Source of the DNA: Kineosporia aurantiaca JCM 3230
Lineage (GTDB): Bacteria; Actinomycetota; Actinomycetes; Actinomycetales; Kineosporiaceae
Reading direction: 5' to 3'
Assembly (NCBI GenBank): GCA_000719025.1
Contig: JODP01000011.1
Location: 1-64,000 of the forward strand
Length of the DNA stretch: 64,000 nt
Of this stretch, positions 57,888 through 64,000 are shown one piece after another (the first letter of the stretch is position 1; the number at the start of each line of letters is the position of its first letter). The position numbers and the translations under genes were made by a program. The notes under the pieces were generated by a model, which saw nothing but the letters and a program-made list of their open reading frames with translations, made no database searches and had not been told where the DNA came from.

Positions 57888-58290
57888 TCAAGGGCTGTGA
57901 AGAGTTGGTGGACGTGGTGGCCGTTCATCCGCGACCGAATCGTCCGTAAGCAGTCGATCAGTCCTGTCCCAGATCCGACGGAGCGTGACCTGCTCCCCGT
58001 GGTCGTCATCGACCAGGACCTCGGTGTCCGTCAGTTCGGCTTGTACTTGAGCTGCGAGTCGGTATCCGCGCTGCGTCCAGTCGTTCAGTTGGCGGGCGAG
58101 CCATATTCTCGGCTGTTCGGGCGGGTGACTCCGTCCTCGTGATTCCAGGCCCACCACCTGGAAGTCCTTCAGGGAGATCCACGTCGTCGGTGCCGAGGTT
58201 GCCCAATGCCCACAGGGGCAGGTCCGCGCGGTCCTCGGGGAACATCCGACTCTGGTGCGGGGCCGGTTCTGATCGCGGGACGAGATCGGT
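57888..58290 (-). pseudogene. Probable decayed gene of unknown function
   Basis: Minus-strand pieces in two frames look protein-like: MFPEDRADLPLWALGNLGTD (about 58260-58170) and, after a frame change near 58145, IWLARQLNDWTQRGYRLAAQ with VQAELTDTEVLVDDD ending at TGA 57888. The pattern (short acidic start, central Trp, helical end) recalls small unclassified actinobacterial proteins. No intact start was found. Confidence 0.4.
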
Positions 58291-58347
58291 GGGCCTGGGG
58301 CCGTGGGTGGCCCATCTGGCCCGCAGGCACCGATTGCCGTCGTCATG

Positions 58348-58394
58348 ACGAAGGGCCAGGTTCGGTGGCTTGCGCCGCTGACGTGGCCCTTCGT
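58348..58394. terminator. Hairpin beside the tRNA-Gly fragment
   Basis: An 11-bp stem (ACGAAGGGCCA and complement) with a long imperfect loop. It stands next to the tRNA-Gly fragment as the intact hairpin at 59199-59235 stands next to the whole tRNA, so it may be a decayed copy of that terminator. Confidence 0.5.
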
Positions 58395-58399
58395 GCTCT

Positions 58400-58443
58400 G
58401 AGCGGGTGACCGGGATCGAACCGGCATGACGAGCGTGGAAGCC
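58400..58443 (-). repeat. tRNA-Gly 3'-half fragment (putative attachment-site copy)
   Basis: The stretch is identical over 31 bp (58400-58430) to 59246-59276 in tRNA-Gly and nearly so for 13 bp more, running from the anticodon loop to the 3' end. The 5' half of the tRNA is missing. This is the usual form of an att duplicate left by tyrosine-recombinase integration into a tRNA gene. No integrase is in the window. Confidence 0.75.
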
Positions 58444-58583
58444 TCGGTTTTGTGGTGCTACCTGGGGCTTTGCTGTTGATTCAGGTGCCTTGAGCGGCCT
58501 GGAGTGCCCCTGAGTGTCCTGCCGATGTGGCACGTATGTGGCACGGCTCGGAGCGAATGAGAAGGGGGTCGACGCCTGTGGCA

Positions 58584-58606
58584 CTGGTACCATGAACTTG
58601 TACCAG
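58584..58606. promoter_or_regulatory. Operator of the yefM-yoeB pair
   Basis: The inverted repeat CTGGTAC-N9-GTACCAG lies 15 bp before the antitoxin start. YefM-YoeB complexes are known to repress their own promoter through palindromes with a TGTACA-like core, and the right arm reads TTGTACCA. Confidence 0.65.
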
Positions 58607-58621
58607 TCTAGGGAGGCTGTC

Positions 58622-58900
58622 ATGGCTATGTCGGCCAGTGAGGCTCGCAAACGTCTTTTCCCGCTCATCGAGCAGGTCAACGACGATGAGGAAGCAGTTG
58701 AGATCGTGTCGAAGTCGGGCACGGCTTTCCTTGTGCCGGAGCATCTTTGGCGATCGCTCATGGAGACTCGCTATCTGCTGCGTTCGCCGGCCAATGCGCA
58801 GAGGCTGCTGGACAGTGCCGCCCGGGTGGAAGCCGGCGACTTCGAGGAGCACGAACTGCTCGGCGAGGCCGATATGCCGCCGGCAGCGCAGGCATCGTGA
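58622..58900 (+). CDS. yefM: YefM-type antitoxin (Phd/YefM family)
   Basis: The 92-residue protein has the N-terminal Phd/YefM fold MSASEARKRLFPLIEQVNDD with AVEIVSKSGTAFLVP and SLMETRYLLRSPANAQRLLD, and an acidic C-terminal tail that wraps the toxin (EAGDFEEHELLG). It neutralises YoeB and represses the operon. ATG 58622 follows GGGAGG by 5 nt; ATG 58628 is an alternative. The frame is open to 58514, but that would run through the operator. Confidence 0.93.
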   Translation: MAMSASEARKRLFPLIEQVNDDEEAVEIVSKSGTAFLVPEHLWRSLMETRYLLRSPANAQRLLDSAARVEAGDFEEHELLGEADMPPAAQAS

Positions 58901-59148
58901 GGGTCGCCTTCGACAAGTCCGGCTGGGAGGACTACACGTCCTGGACCAGCGAACCCAAAGTGCTGCGCCGGATCAACCGGATGATCGAAGAGGCCCTCCG
59001 TGAGCCTGGGCAGGGCATCGGCAAACCGGAGCGGCTGACCGAGAATCTGAGTGGCTACTGGTCGCGGCGGATCACGGATGAGCATCGGCTGGTCTACACG
59101 GTTCGCGGCGAGACCTTGGTGATCGTGCAGGCTCGGTACCACTACTGA
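58897..59148 (+). CDS. yoeB: YoeB-type mRNA interferase toxin
   Basis: The 83-residue protein is a full-length YoeB: WEDYTSW, the catalytic-helix Glu in RRINRMIEEALREP, then GIGKPERLTENLSGYWSRRI, DEHRLVYTV and the C-terminal ARYHY with the catalytic His. It cuts mRNA at the ribosomal A site when the antitoxin is degraded. GTG 58897 overlaps the antitoxin stop (GTGA). The pair sits between the two tRNA-Gly sequences, so it may stabilise the inserted segment. Confidence 0.95.
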   Translation: MRVAFDKSGWEDYTSWTSEPKVLRRINRMIEEALREPGQGIGKPERLTENLSGYWSRRITDEHRLVYTVRGETLVIVQARYHY

Positions 59149-59198
59149 GTTAGTGGCCCGTTGAGGGCCCGCCCGTCGTTCCAGACCACGGAAGACCC

Positions 59199-59235
59199 GG
59201 GCCAGGTGAGAGGTACATGGCCTCTCACCTGGCCC
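59199..59235. terminator. Terminator hairpin between yoeB and tRNA-Gly
   Basis: A perfect 15-bp stem (GGGCCAGGTGAGAGG and complement), 7-nt loop, followed by TTT on the plus strand. It can end yoeB transcription and the tRNA-Gly transcript from the other strand. Confidence 0.85.
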
Positions 59236-59245
59236 TTTGCTGATG

Positions 59246-59289
59246 GAGCGGGTGACCGGGATCGAACCGGCATGACCAGCTTGGAAGGC
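59246..59289 (-). repeat. Attachment-site copy within tRNA-Gly
   Basis: This is the partner of 58400-58443, with the first 31 bp identical and three differences in the next 13. Here it is part of the complete tRNA gene. Confidence 0.75.
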
Positions 59290-59317
59290 TGGGGCTCTAC
59301 CATTGAGCTACACCCGC
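59247..59317 (-). tRNA. tRNA-Gly (anticodon TCC)
   Basis: The minus strand folds as a 71-nt tRNA: acceptor GCGGGTG/CACCCGC, D-arm TAGCTCAATGGTAGAGC, anticodon loop CTTCCAAG, and T-arm GGTTCGATCCC. CCA is encoded next to it (59244-59246). The region from the anticodon loop to the 3' end is duplicated at 58400-58443. Confidence 0.97.
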
Positions 59318-59443
59318 GCGTCCGAGATCTTATGCCGCTTCCAAGGCAAACCAGGAAAGCGTGCAAGCGGCTCGGCCGTCGTGTCGTAGCCTACTGCCTG
59401 TCACCCGGTCGGTCGGACACGATTTCTGGTCCGAGCGGGTCGA

Positions 59444-59517
59444 CGGGGTGTGGCGCAGCTTGGTAGCGCGTCCGCTTTGGGAGCGGAAGGCCCCCGGTTC
59501 GAATCCGGGTACCCCGA
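59444..59517 (+). tRNA. tRNA-Pro (anticodon TGG)
   Basis: A 74-nt tRNA: acceptor CGGGGTG paired with TACCCCG, D-arm GGCGCAGCTTGGTAGCGC, anticodon loop CTTTGGGAG, T-arm CGGTTCGAATCCG, discriminator A; CCA is not encoded. The 237 bp between it and tig show no gene. Confidence 0.97.
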
Positions 59518-59754
59518 CGTGCGCAGCGATGCGTTGCGTATCAGGGCTGGTCACAGCCCTGGTGCAGGCCCCTCGCCGGAAAACCGGGCCGGGTGGGCCG
59601 GGCCTGTCCTGCGCGTCTGTGTGGCGCGGCTAGGATGTGCCGAAGGCCATGATGTCGCTCTGTCTCCTCGGCGCGCGCCCGCCGTGCTGCCGTAGCGGGG
59701 CGACAAGCAGGCCATAACGTCCTCAGTTGTCCAAAGGCCAGGAGAAGTCCCCTC

Positions 59755-61131
59755 GTGAAGAGCGCCGTCGAGACCCTCAACCCCACCCGGGTCAAGCTCA
59801 CCGTCGAGGTGCCCTTCGACGAACTCAAGCCGAGTATGGACGCGGCCTACAAGAACATCGCGTCGCAGGTCACCGTGCCCGGCTTCCGTAAGGGCAAGGT
59901 TCCGCCCCGGATCATCGACCAGCGGTTCGGCCGCGGCGCCGTGATCGAGGATGCGGTCAACAACGCGCTGCCCGGCTTCTACGCCAAGGCCGTGGAGGAG
60001 ACCGAGGTGCGCCCGCTCGGCCAGCCCGAGGTCGACGTCACCGCCGTGCCCGACCCGGTCTCCGGGGGCGACCTGGCGTTCACCGCCGAGGTCGACGTGC
60101 GGCCCGAGTTCGAGCTGCCGGCGCTGGACGGCGTCGAGGTCGTCGTGGACGACGTGAAGGTGGGCGACGAGCAGGTCGCCGAGCGTCTGGAGACGCTGCG
60201 CGAGCGGTTCGGCAGCCTGGTCACCGTCGAGCGCCCCGCCGCCGACGGCGACTTCCTCAGCATCGACATCGCCGCCACCATCGGCGACGAGGAGATCGAC
60301 AGCGTCAAGGGTGTCTCCTACCGGGTCGGCTCGGGCGAGATGCTGGCCGGGATGGACGAGGTGCTGCCGGGTCTCTCGGCCGGCGAGACCACCACGTTCG
60401 ACTCGCCGCTGGCCGGCGGCGACCGGGCCGGTGAAGAGGCCCACGTCACGGTCACCGTGCAGTCGGTCAAGGAGCGCGAGCTGCCCGAGGCGGACGACGA
60501 GTTCGCCCAGATGGCCAGCGAGTTCGACACGATCGACGAGCTGCGCGCCAGCCTGAGCGAGCAGGCCGAGCAGGAGGCGAAGTACCAGCAGGGCATCCAG
60601 GCCCGCGAGAAGCTGCTGGAGAAGCTGCTCGAGGGTGTCGAGATCCCCGTGCCGGACGGCATCATCGCCGCCGAGGTGAAGCAGCACCTCGAGCAGGAGG
60701 GCAAGGAAGAGGGCGACCCGCACGGCGAGGAGGTCGAGGTCGAGGCGCGCAAGGCGTTCAAGGCGCAGCTGCTGCTCGACGCGATCGCCGAGAAGGAGGA
60801 GGTGCAGGTCGGCCAGCAGGAGCTGATCGAGTACCTGCTCGCCTCCGCCCAGCAGTACCGGATGGAGCCGAACGAGTTCATCAAGGCCGTGGACGAGGCC
60901 GGTCAGGTGCCGTCGATGGTGGCCGAGGTCGGCCGCCGCAAGGCCCTGGCCCAGGTGCTCGAGCGGGCCTCGGTGAAGGACGAGTCGGGCAACGAGGTCG
61001 ACCTCTCGGCGCTCTTCCCGGCCAGCGCCGAAGAGGAAGAGGTCGTCGAGGAGATCGAGGCCGTGGAGGTCGAGCAGGACGCGGAGCCGCGCAAGTCCTC
61101 CTCCGACCCGACCGCGCTGCCGACCCTCTGA
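59755..61131 (+). CDS. tig: Trigger factor, ribosome-associated chaperone and prolyl isomerase
   Basis: The 458-residue protein has the ribosome-binding domain with the signature VTVPGFRKGKVPPRIIDQRF (~residues 40-59), the central FKBP-type PPIase domain (~155-245, DGDFLSIDIAATIGDEE) and the helical chaperone arms to ~430. The acidic, Ser-rich tail of about 35 residues is typical of actinobacterial trigger factors. It binds nascent chains at the ribosome exit. GTG 59755 follows GGAGAAG by 7 nt. Upstream of the clp genes, as is usual in this phylum. Confidence 0.97.
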   Translation: MKSAVETLNPTRVKLTVEVPFDELKPSMDAAYKNIASQVTVPGFRKGKVPPRIIDQRFGRGAVIEDAVNNALPGFYAKAVEETEVRPLGQPEVDVTAVPDPVSGGDLAFTAEVDVRPEFELPALDGVEVVVDDVKVGDEQVAERLETLRERFGSLVTVERPAADGDFLSIDIAATIGDEEIDSVKGVSYRVGSGEMLAGMDEVLPGLSAGETTTFDSPLAGGDRAGEEAHVTVTVQSVKERELPEADDEFAQMASEFDTIDELRASLSEQAEQEAKYQQGIQAREKLLEKLLEGVEIPVPDGIIAAEVKQHLEQEGKEEGDPHGEEVEVEARKAFKAQLLLDAIAEKEEVQVGQQELIEYLLASAQQYRMEPNEFIKAVDEAGQVPSMVAEVGRRKALAQVLERASVKDESGNEVDLSALFPASAEEEEVVEEIEAVEVEQDAEPRKSSSDPTALPTL

Positions 61132-61150
61132 TCCGCTGATCTAGGCCCAC

Positions 61151-61191
61151 AGCAGAACCGGCATCCCCGAAAAGGGGATGCCGGTTCTGCT
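61151..61191 (+). terminator. Terminator of tig
   Basis: A perfect 18-bp stem (AGCAGAACCGGCATCCCC and complement) with a GAAAA loop and a short T run, 19 bp after the tig stop. Confidence 0.92.
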
Positions 61192-61325
61192 TTCCGCAGA
61201 GGCGAGCCCGCCGGCGTCCCTCATTCAGGTCCGAAACCCACTGAGCAACCCCTTGATCGCCCCCTGTGACTGCCGCGTGTCGCCTGGTCAGAGGCCATAT
61301 GGGTCATGCACCGTGGCCCCTGATG

Positions 61326-61336
61326 CGCCCAGAGCG
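61326..61336. promoter_or_regulatory. Candidate ClgR box before clpP1
   Basis: CGC-CCAGA-GCG followed by AAC fits the CGC-N5-GCG core of ClgR sites known before actinobacterial clpP1P2 and clpC genes. It lies about 120 bp before the clpP1 start. The left half (ATGCGC) is a weaker match than the right (GCGAAC). The remaining 61192-61454 gap shows no gene. Confidence 0.45.
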
Positions 61337-61454
61337 AACAACGGTCGGTAGGGGAGGATCACCGGGAGTGGGTCGCGTTAGGGTCAATGCACCGGGTGGC
61401 CCACCCGGGACCCCGTACCAGGGGTCAGGCGTCAACGTTTTGGGGAGCGACATC

Positions 61455-62111
61455 GTGAGCCACTTGATCGTTCCGGGGAGCACCCCGGTGACGAGTTCGT
61501 TCGACCAGCCGGTGGCCCGCACGTCGTCGCCCGGCATGGGCTACGACGACCACGTCTACAACCGCCTGCTGAAGGACCGGATCATCTTCCTCGGTTCCGA
61601 GGTCCGCGACGAGAACGCCAATGCGATCTGCGCGCAGATGCTGCTGCTGGCCGCGGAAGACCCGAACAAGGACATTTACCTCTACATCAATTCGCCCGGT
61701 GGCTCGGTGACCGCCGGTATGGCGATCTACGACACCATGCAGTACGTCTCCTGCGACGTCGCGACCATCGCGATGGGCCTGGCGGCGTCGATGGGCCAGT
61801 TCCTGCTCACCGCGGGGGCCAAGGGCAAGCGTTCGGCCACCCCGCACGCCCGGGTGATGATGCACCAGCCGCTGGGCGGGATCGGTGGCTCGGCGACCGA
61901 CATCAAGATCCAGGCCGAGCAGATCCTGCACATCAAGCGCCAGATGGCCGAGCTGATCGCCGAGCAGACCGGGCAGTCGGTGGAGACCATCACCAAGGAC
62001 TCCGACCGCGACCGCTGGTTCACCGCGCAGGAAGCCCTGGAGTACGGCATCGTCGACCACGTGGTCCGCTCCGCCCGTGACGTCAGCGGTGGCGGCGGTA
62101 CCGGCGCCTGA
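61455..62111 (+). CDS. clpP1: ATP-dependent Clp protease proteolytic subunit 1
   Basis: The 218-residue protein is a ClpP with an intact triad: Ser in MGLAASMGQ, His in RVMMHQPLGG, and an Asp in the following helix region; YLYINSPGGSVTAGMAIYD and RDRWFTAQEALEYGIVD are family signatures. It forms a mixed ClpP1P2 barrel with the next gene product and works with ClpX or ClpC1. GTG 61455 follows GGGGAG by 8 nt and removes a non-conserved upstream stretch open from 61266. Confidence 0.95.
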   Translation: MSHLIVPGSTPVTSSFDQPVARTSSPGMGYDDHVYNRLLKDRIIFLGSEVRDENANAICAQMLLLAAEDPNKDIYLYINSPGGSVTAGMAIYDTMQYVSCDVATIAMGLAASMGQFLLTAGAKGKRSATPHARVMMHQPLGGIGGSATDIKIQAEQILHIKRQMAELIAEQTGQSVETITKDSDRDRWFTAQEALEYGIVDHVVRSARDVSGGGGTGA

Positions 62112-62173
62112 GCCGGCCCACCCCACCCGCCCCCGATCTCCCTCAGCAAGACCTCCCGGACAGGAGTGACCCG

Positions 62174-62887
62174 ATGAGCTACCCCGACCACCACGCAGGC
62201 CTTCACCTGCCGGGTTCCGGTCGCAGCGCCGCCCCGCAGGTCGCCGCGCCGAGCAGCCGCTACGTGCTCCCGAACTTCGAGGAGCGCACGGCCTACGGCT
62301 TCAAGCGGATGGACCCGTACACGAAGCTGTTCGAGGACCGCATCATCTTCCTCGGCGTGCAGGTGGACGACGCGTCGGCCGACGACATCATGTCGCAGCT
62401 GATCGTGCTGGAGAGCCAGGACCCGGACCGCGACATCACCCTGTACATCAACAGCCCGGGTGGCTCGTTCACGGCTCTTACGGCAATCTACGACACCATG
62501 CAGTACGTCAAGCCGGAGATCCAGACGGTCTGCCTGGGCCAGGCGGCCTCGGCCGCCGCCGTGCTCCTGGCGGCCGGCACCAAGGGCAAGCGCCTGGCCC
62601 TGCCGAACGCCCGGGTGCTGATCCACCAGCCCGCGATGTCCGGTGGCGACTACGGTCAGGCGTCGGACATCGAGATCCAGGCCAACGAGGTGCTGCGGAT
62701 GCGCACCTGGCTGGAAGACACCATCGCACTGCACTCCAACAAGACGTCGGAGCAGGTGCAGAAGGACATTGAGCGGGACAAGATCCTGACCGCTCAACAG
62801 GCCCTGGAATACGGCCTTATCGACCAGGTGCTCGGCAGTCGCAAGGGCGCTCAGGTGTCCACCCCGCCGGCCCCGTCCGGCGCCTGA
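62174..62887 (+). CDS. clpP2: ATP-dependent Clp protease proteolytic subunit 2
   Basis: The 237-residue protein is the second ClpP paralogue. Ser is in LGQAASAAAVLLAAG, His in ARVLIHQPA, and the family segments TLYINSPGGSFTALTAIYD and DKILTAQQALEYGLID are present. The N-terminal extension (~35 residues, His/Gly/Ser-rich) is probably removed on maturation, as known in mycobacteria. ATG 62174 follows GGAG. It is 62 nt after clpP1 and surely co-transcribed with it. Confidence 0.96.
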   Translation: MSYPDHHAGLHLPGSGRSAAPQVAAPSSRYVLPNFEERTAYGFKRMDPYTKLFEDRIIFLGVQVDDASADDIMSQLIVLESQDPDRDITLYINSPGGSFTALTAIYDTMQYVKPEIQTVCLGQAASAAAVLLAAGTKGKRLALPNARVLIHQPAMSGGDYGQASDIEIQANEVLRMRTWLEDTIALHSNKTSEQVQKDIERDKILTAQQALEYGLIDQVLGSRKGAQVSTPPAPSGA

Positions 62888-63006
62888 CACGCCGACTGAA
62901 CAGGGGGTGCCGCTGACAGCGGCGCTCCAGTGGCGTTGAATGGTGCTGGGGCCGGTCGGACGCCGACGGGCAACCGCCAGTAAGCCCCCCGGAGGAAGGA
63001 CTGCGC

Positions 63007-64000
63007 GTGGCACGCATCGGAGACGGTGGCGACCTGCTGAAGTGCTCTTTCTGTGGAAAGAGCCAGAAGCAGGTCAAGAAGCTCATCGCCGGGCCCGGCG
63101 TCTACATCTGCGACGAGTGCATCGACCTGTGCAACGAGATCATCGAGGAGGAGCTGGCCGAGGCCAGTGAACTCGGTCTGGTCGAGTTGCCGAAGCCGAA
63201 GGAGATCTTCGACTTCCTCGAGCAGTACGTGGTGGGTCAGACACCGGCCAAGAAGAGCCTCGCGGTCGCCGTGTACAACCACTACAAGCGGATCCAGGCG
63301 GGCGAGCCCGGCCGGCGCGGTGACGAGCCGGTCGAGATCGCCAAGTCGAACATCCTCCTGATCGGGCCGACCGGCTGCGGCAAGACGTATCTGGCCCAGA
63401 CCCTGGCCAAGATGCTCAACGTGCCGTTCGCGATCGCCGACGCGACCGCCCTCACCGAGGCCGGTTACGTCGGCGAGGACGTCGAGAACATCCTGCTCAA
63501 GCTGATCCAGGCGGCGGACTACGACGTCAAGAAGGCCGAGACCGGGATCATCTACATCGACGAGGTCGACAAGATCGCCCGCAAGTCGGAGAACCCGTCG
63601 ATCACCCGGGACGTGTCCGGCGAGGGGGTTCAGCAGGCGCTGCTGAAGATCCTCGAGGGCACCACCGCGTCGGTGCCCCCGCAGGGCGGGCGCAAGCACC
63701 CGCATCAGGAGTTCATCCAGATCGACACCACCAACGTGCTGTTCATCGTGGGTGGCGCCTTCGCCGGGCTGGACCAGATCATCCAGTCCCGGGTGGGCAA
63801 GCGCGGTATCGGGTTCGGTGCCCCGCTGCACGAGGCGAAGGCGAACAACGACTCCTACGCCGACGTGATGCCGGAGGACCTGCTGAAGTTCGGGCTGATC
63901 CCGGAGTTCATCGGTCGTCTGCCGGTCATCACCACGGTCTCCAACCTCGACCGGGAGGCGCTCGTGCGCATCCTCACCCGGCCGAAGAACGCCCTGGTGA
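63007..64000 (+). CDS. clpX: ClpX ATPase subunit of ClpXP (3' end outside the window)
   Basis: The first 331 codons are present. An N-terminal zinc-binding domain (LKCSFCGKSQ, then YICDECIDLC) recognises substrates. The AAA+ domain carries Walker A IGPTGCGKTYL, Walker B IIYIDEVDKI and the pore-loop region near GYVGEDVE, all intact. ClpX unfolds proteins into the ClpP1P2 barrel. GTG 63007 follows GGAGGAAGGA. The frame runs off the right edge, so about 100 residues are missing. Confidence 0.97.
   Translation, partial: MARIGDGGDLLKCSFCGKSQKQVKKLIAGPGVYICDECIDLCNEIIEEELAEASELGLVELPKPKEIFDFLEQYVVGQTPAKKSLAVAVYNHYKRIQAGEPGRRGDEPVEIAKSNILLIGPTGCGKTYLAQTLAKMLNVPFAIADATALTEAGYVGEDVENILLKLIQAADYDVKKAETGIIYIDEVDKIARKSENPSITRDVSGEGVQQALLKILEGTTASVPPQGGRKHPHQEFIQIDTTNVLFIVGGAFAGLDQIIQSRVGKRGIGFGAPLHEAKANNDSYADVMPEDLLKFGLIPEFIGRLPVITTVSNLDREALVRILTRPKNALV

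Noticed and set aside
1..64000. CRISPR arrays, insertion sequences, prophage genes or an integrase
   Set aside because: I looked for regularly spaced repeats, transposase motifs and phage structural or recombinase proteins on both strands and saw none; the att-like duplication at 58.4/59.2 kb is the only trace of integration.

Overview
The window is high-GC DNA from an actinobacterium. Codon use is strongly GC-biased, GTG starts are common, and the right edge carries tig-clpP1-clpP2-clpX in the order usual for Actinobacteria. A chemosensory operon and very large secreted-type proteins would suit a motile, morphologically complex genus of the Kineosporiaceae type, but that placement is inference; no rRNA or ribosomal protein gene is present to settle it.

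Layout. (1) 1-21846: one giant gene, entered from the left without its true start, coding for more than 7,000 residues. Its first ~690 bases carry two opposite one-base frame changes. The body is two long homologous copies in tandem (about 1.3-9.7 kb and 9.9-17.5 kb) followed by a unique tail with a metzincin-type zinc-protease signature. I see no cysteine in the 760-21846 translation. (2) 21830-30847, minus strand: a seven-gene chemosensory operon (cheW, cheR-TPR, cheW, mcp, cheA-REC, cheB, triple-receiver histidine kinase). All junctions are 4-bp overlaps. The content is that of a Wsp-type system with the diguanylate cyclase output replaced by a multi-receiver kinase; cheR appears to start at CTG. 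(3) 30.9-37.0 kb: a flavin monooxygenase, a sulfotransferase, three tandem secreted RTX-repeat proteins and a small membrane protein. (4) 37.0-48.4 kb: a catabolic cluster for an amine or amine-containing compound: aldehyde dehydrogenase; class-V PLP enzyme, sarcosine-oxidase-like FAD enzyme and copper amine oxidase in one operon; an FCD/GntR repressor; Rieske oxygenase and glutamine-synthetase-like ligase in a second operon; a GMC oxidoreductase. Four pairs of GGATCC palindromes, each pair spaced exactly 21 bp, mark the three promoter regions and tie the cluster to the GntR-type regulator. (5) 48.4-58.4 kb: accessory genes (B-lectin protein, GNAT, alpha/beta hydrolase, secreted proteins, F420-type oxidoreductase, GH64 glucanase, APH-type kinase) mixed with at least four decaying genes (MFS transporter, alpha/beta hydrolase, MarR regulator, YdcF). 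(6) 58.4-59.3 kb: a YefM-YoeB toxin-antitoxin pair between a tRNA-Gly gene and a duplicated 3' half of that tRNA, the footprint of a site-specific integration. (7) 59.4-64.0 kb: tRNA-Pro, trigger factor, clpP1, clpP2 and the start of clpX, a conserved proteostasis block.

The most unusual items are the giant two-copy protein with its metzincin-like tail, the Wsp-like operon in an actinobacterium with its CTG start, and the doubled 21-bp-phased operators across the amine cluster.
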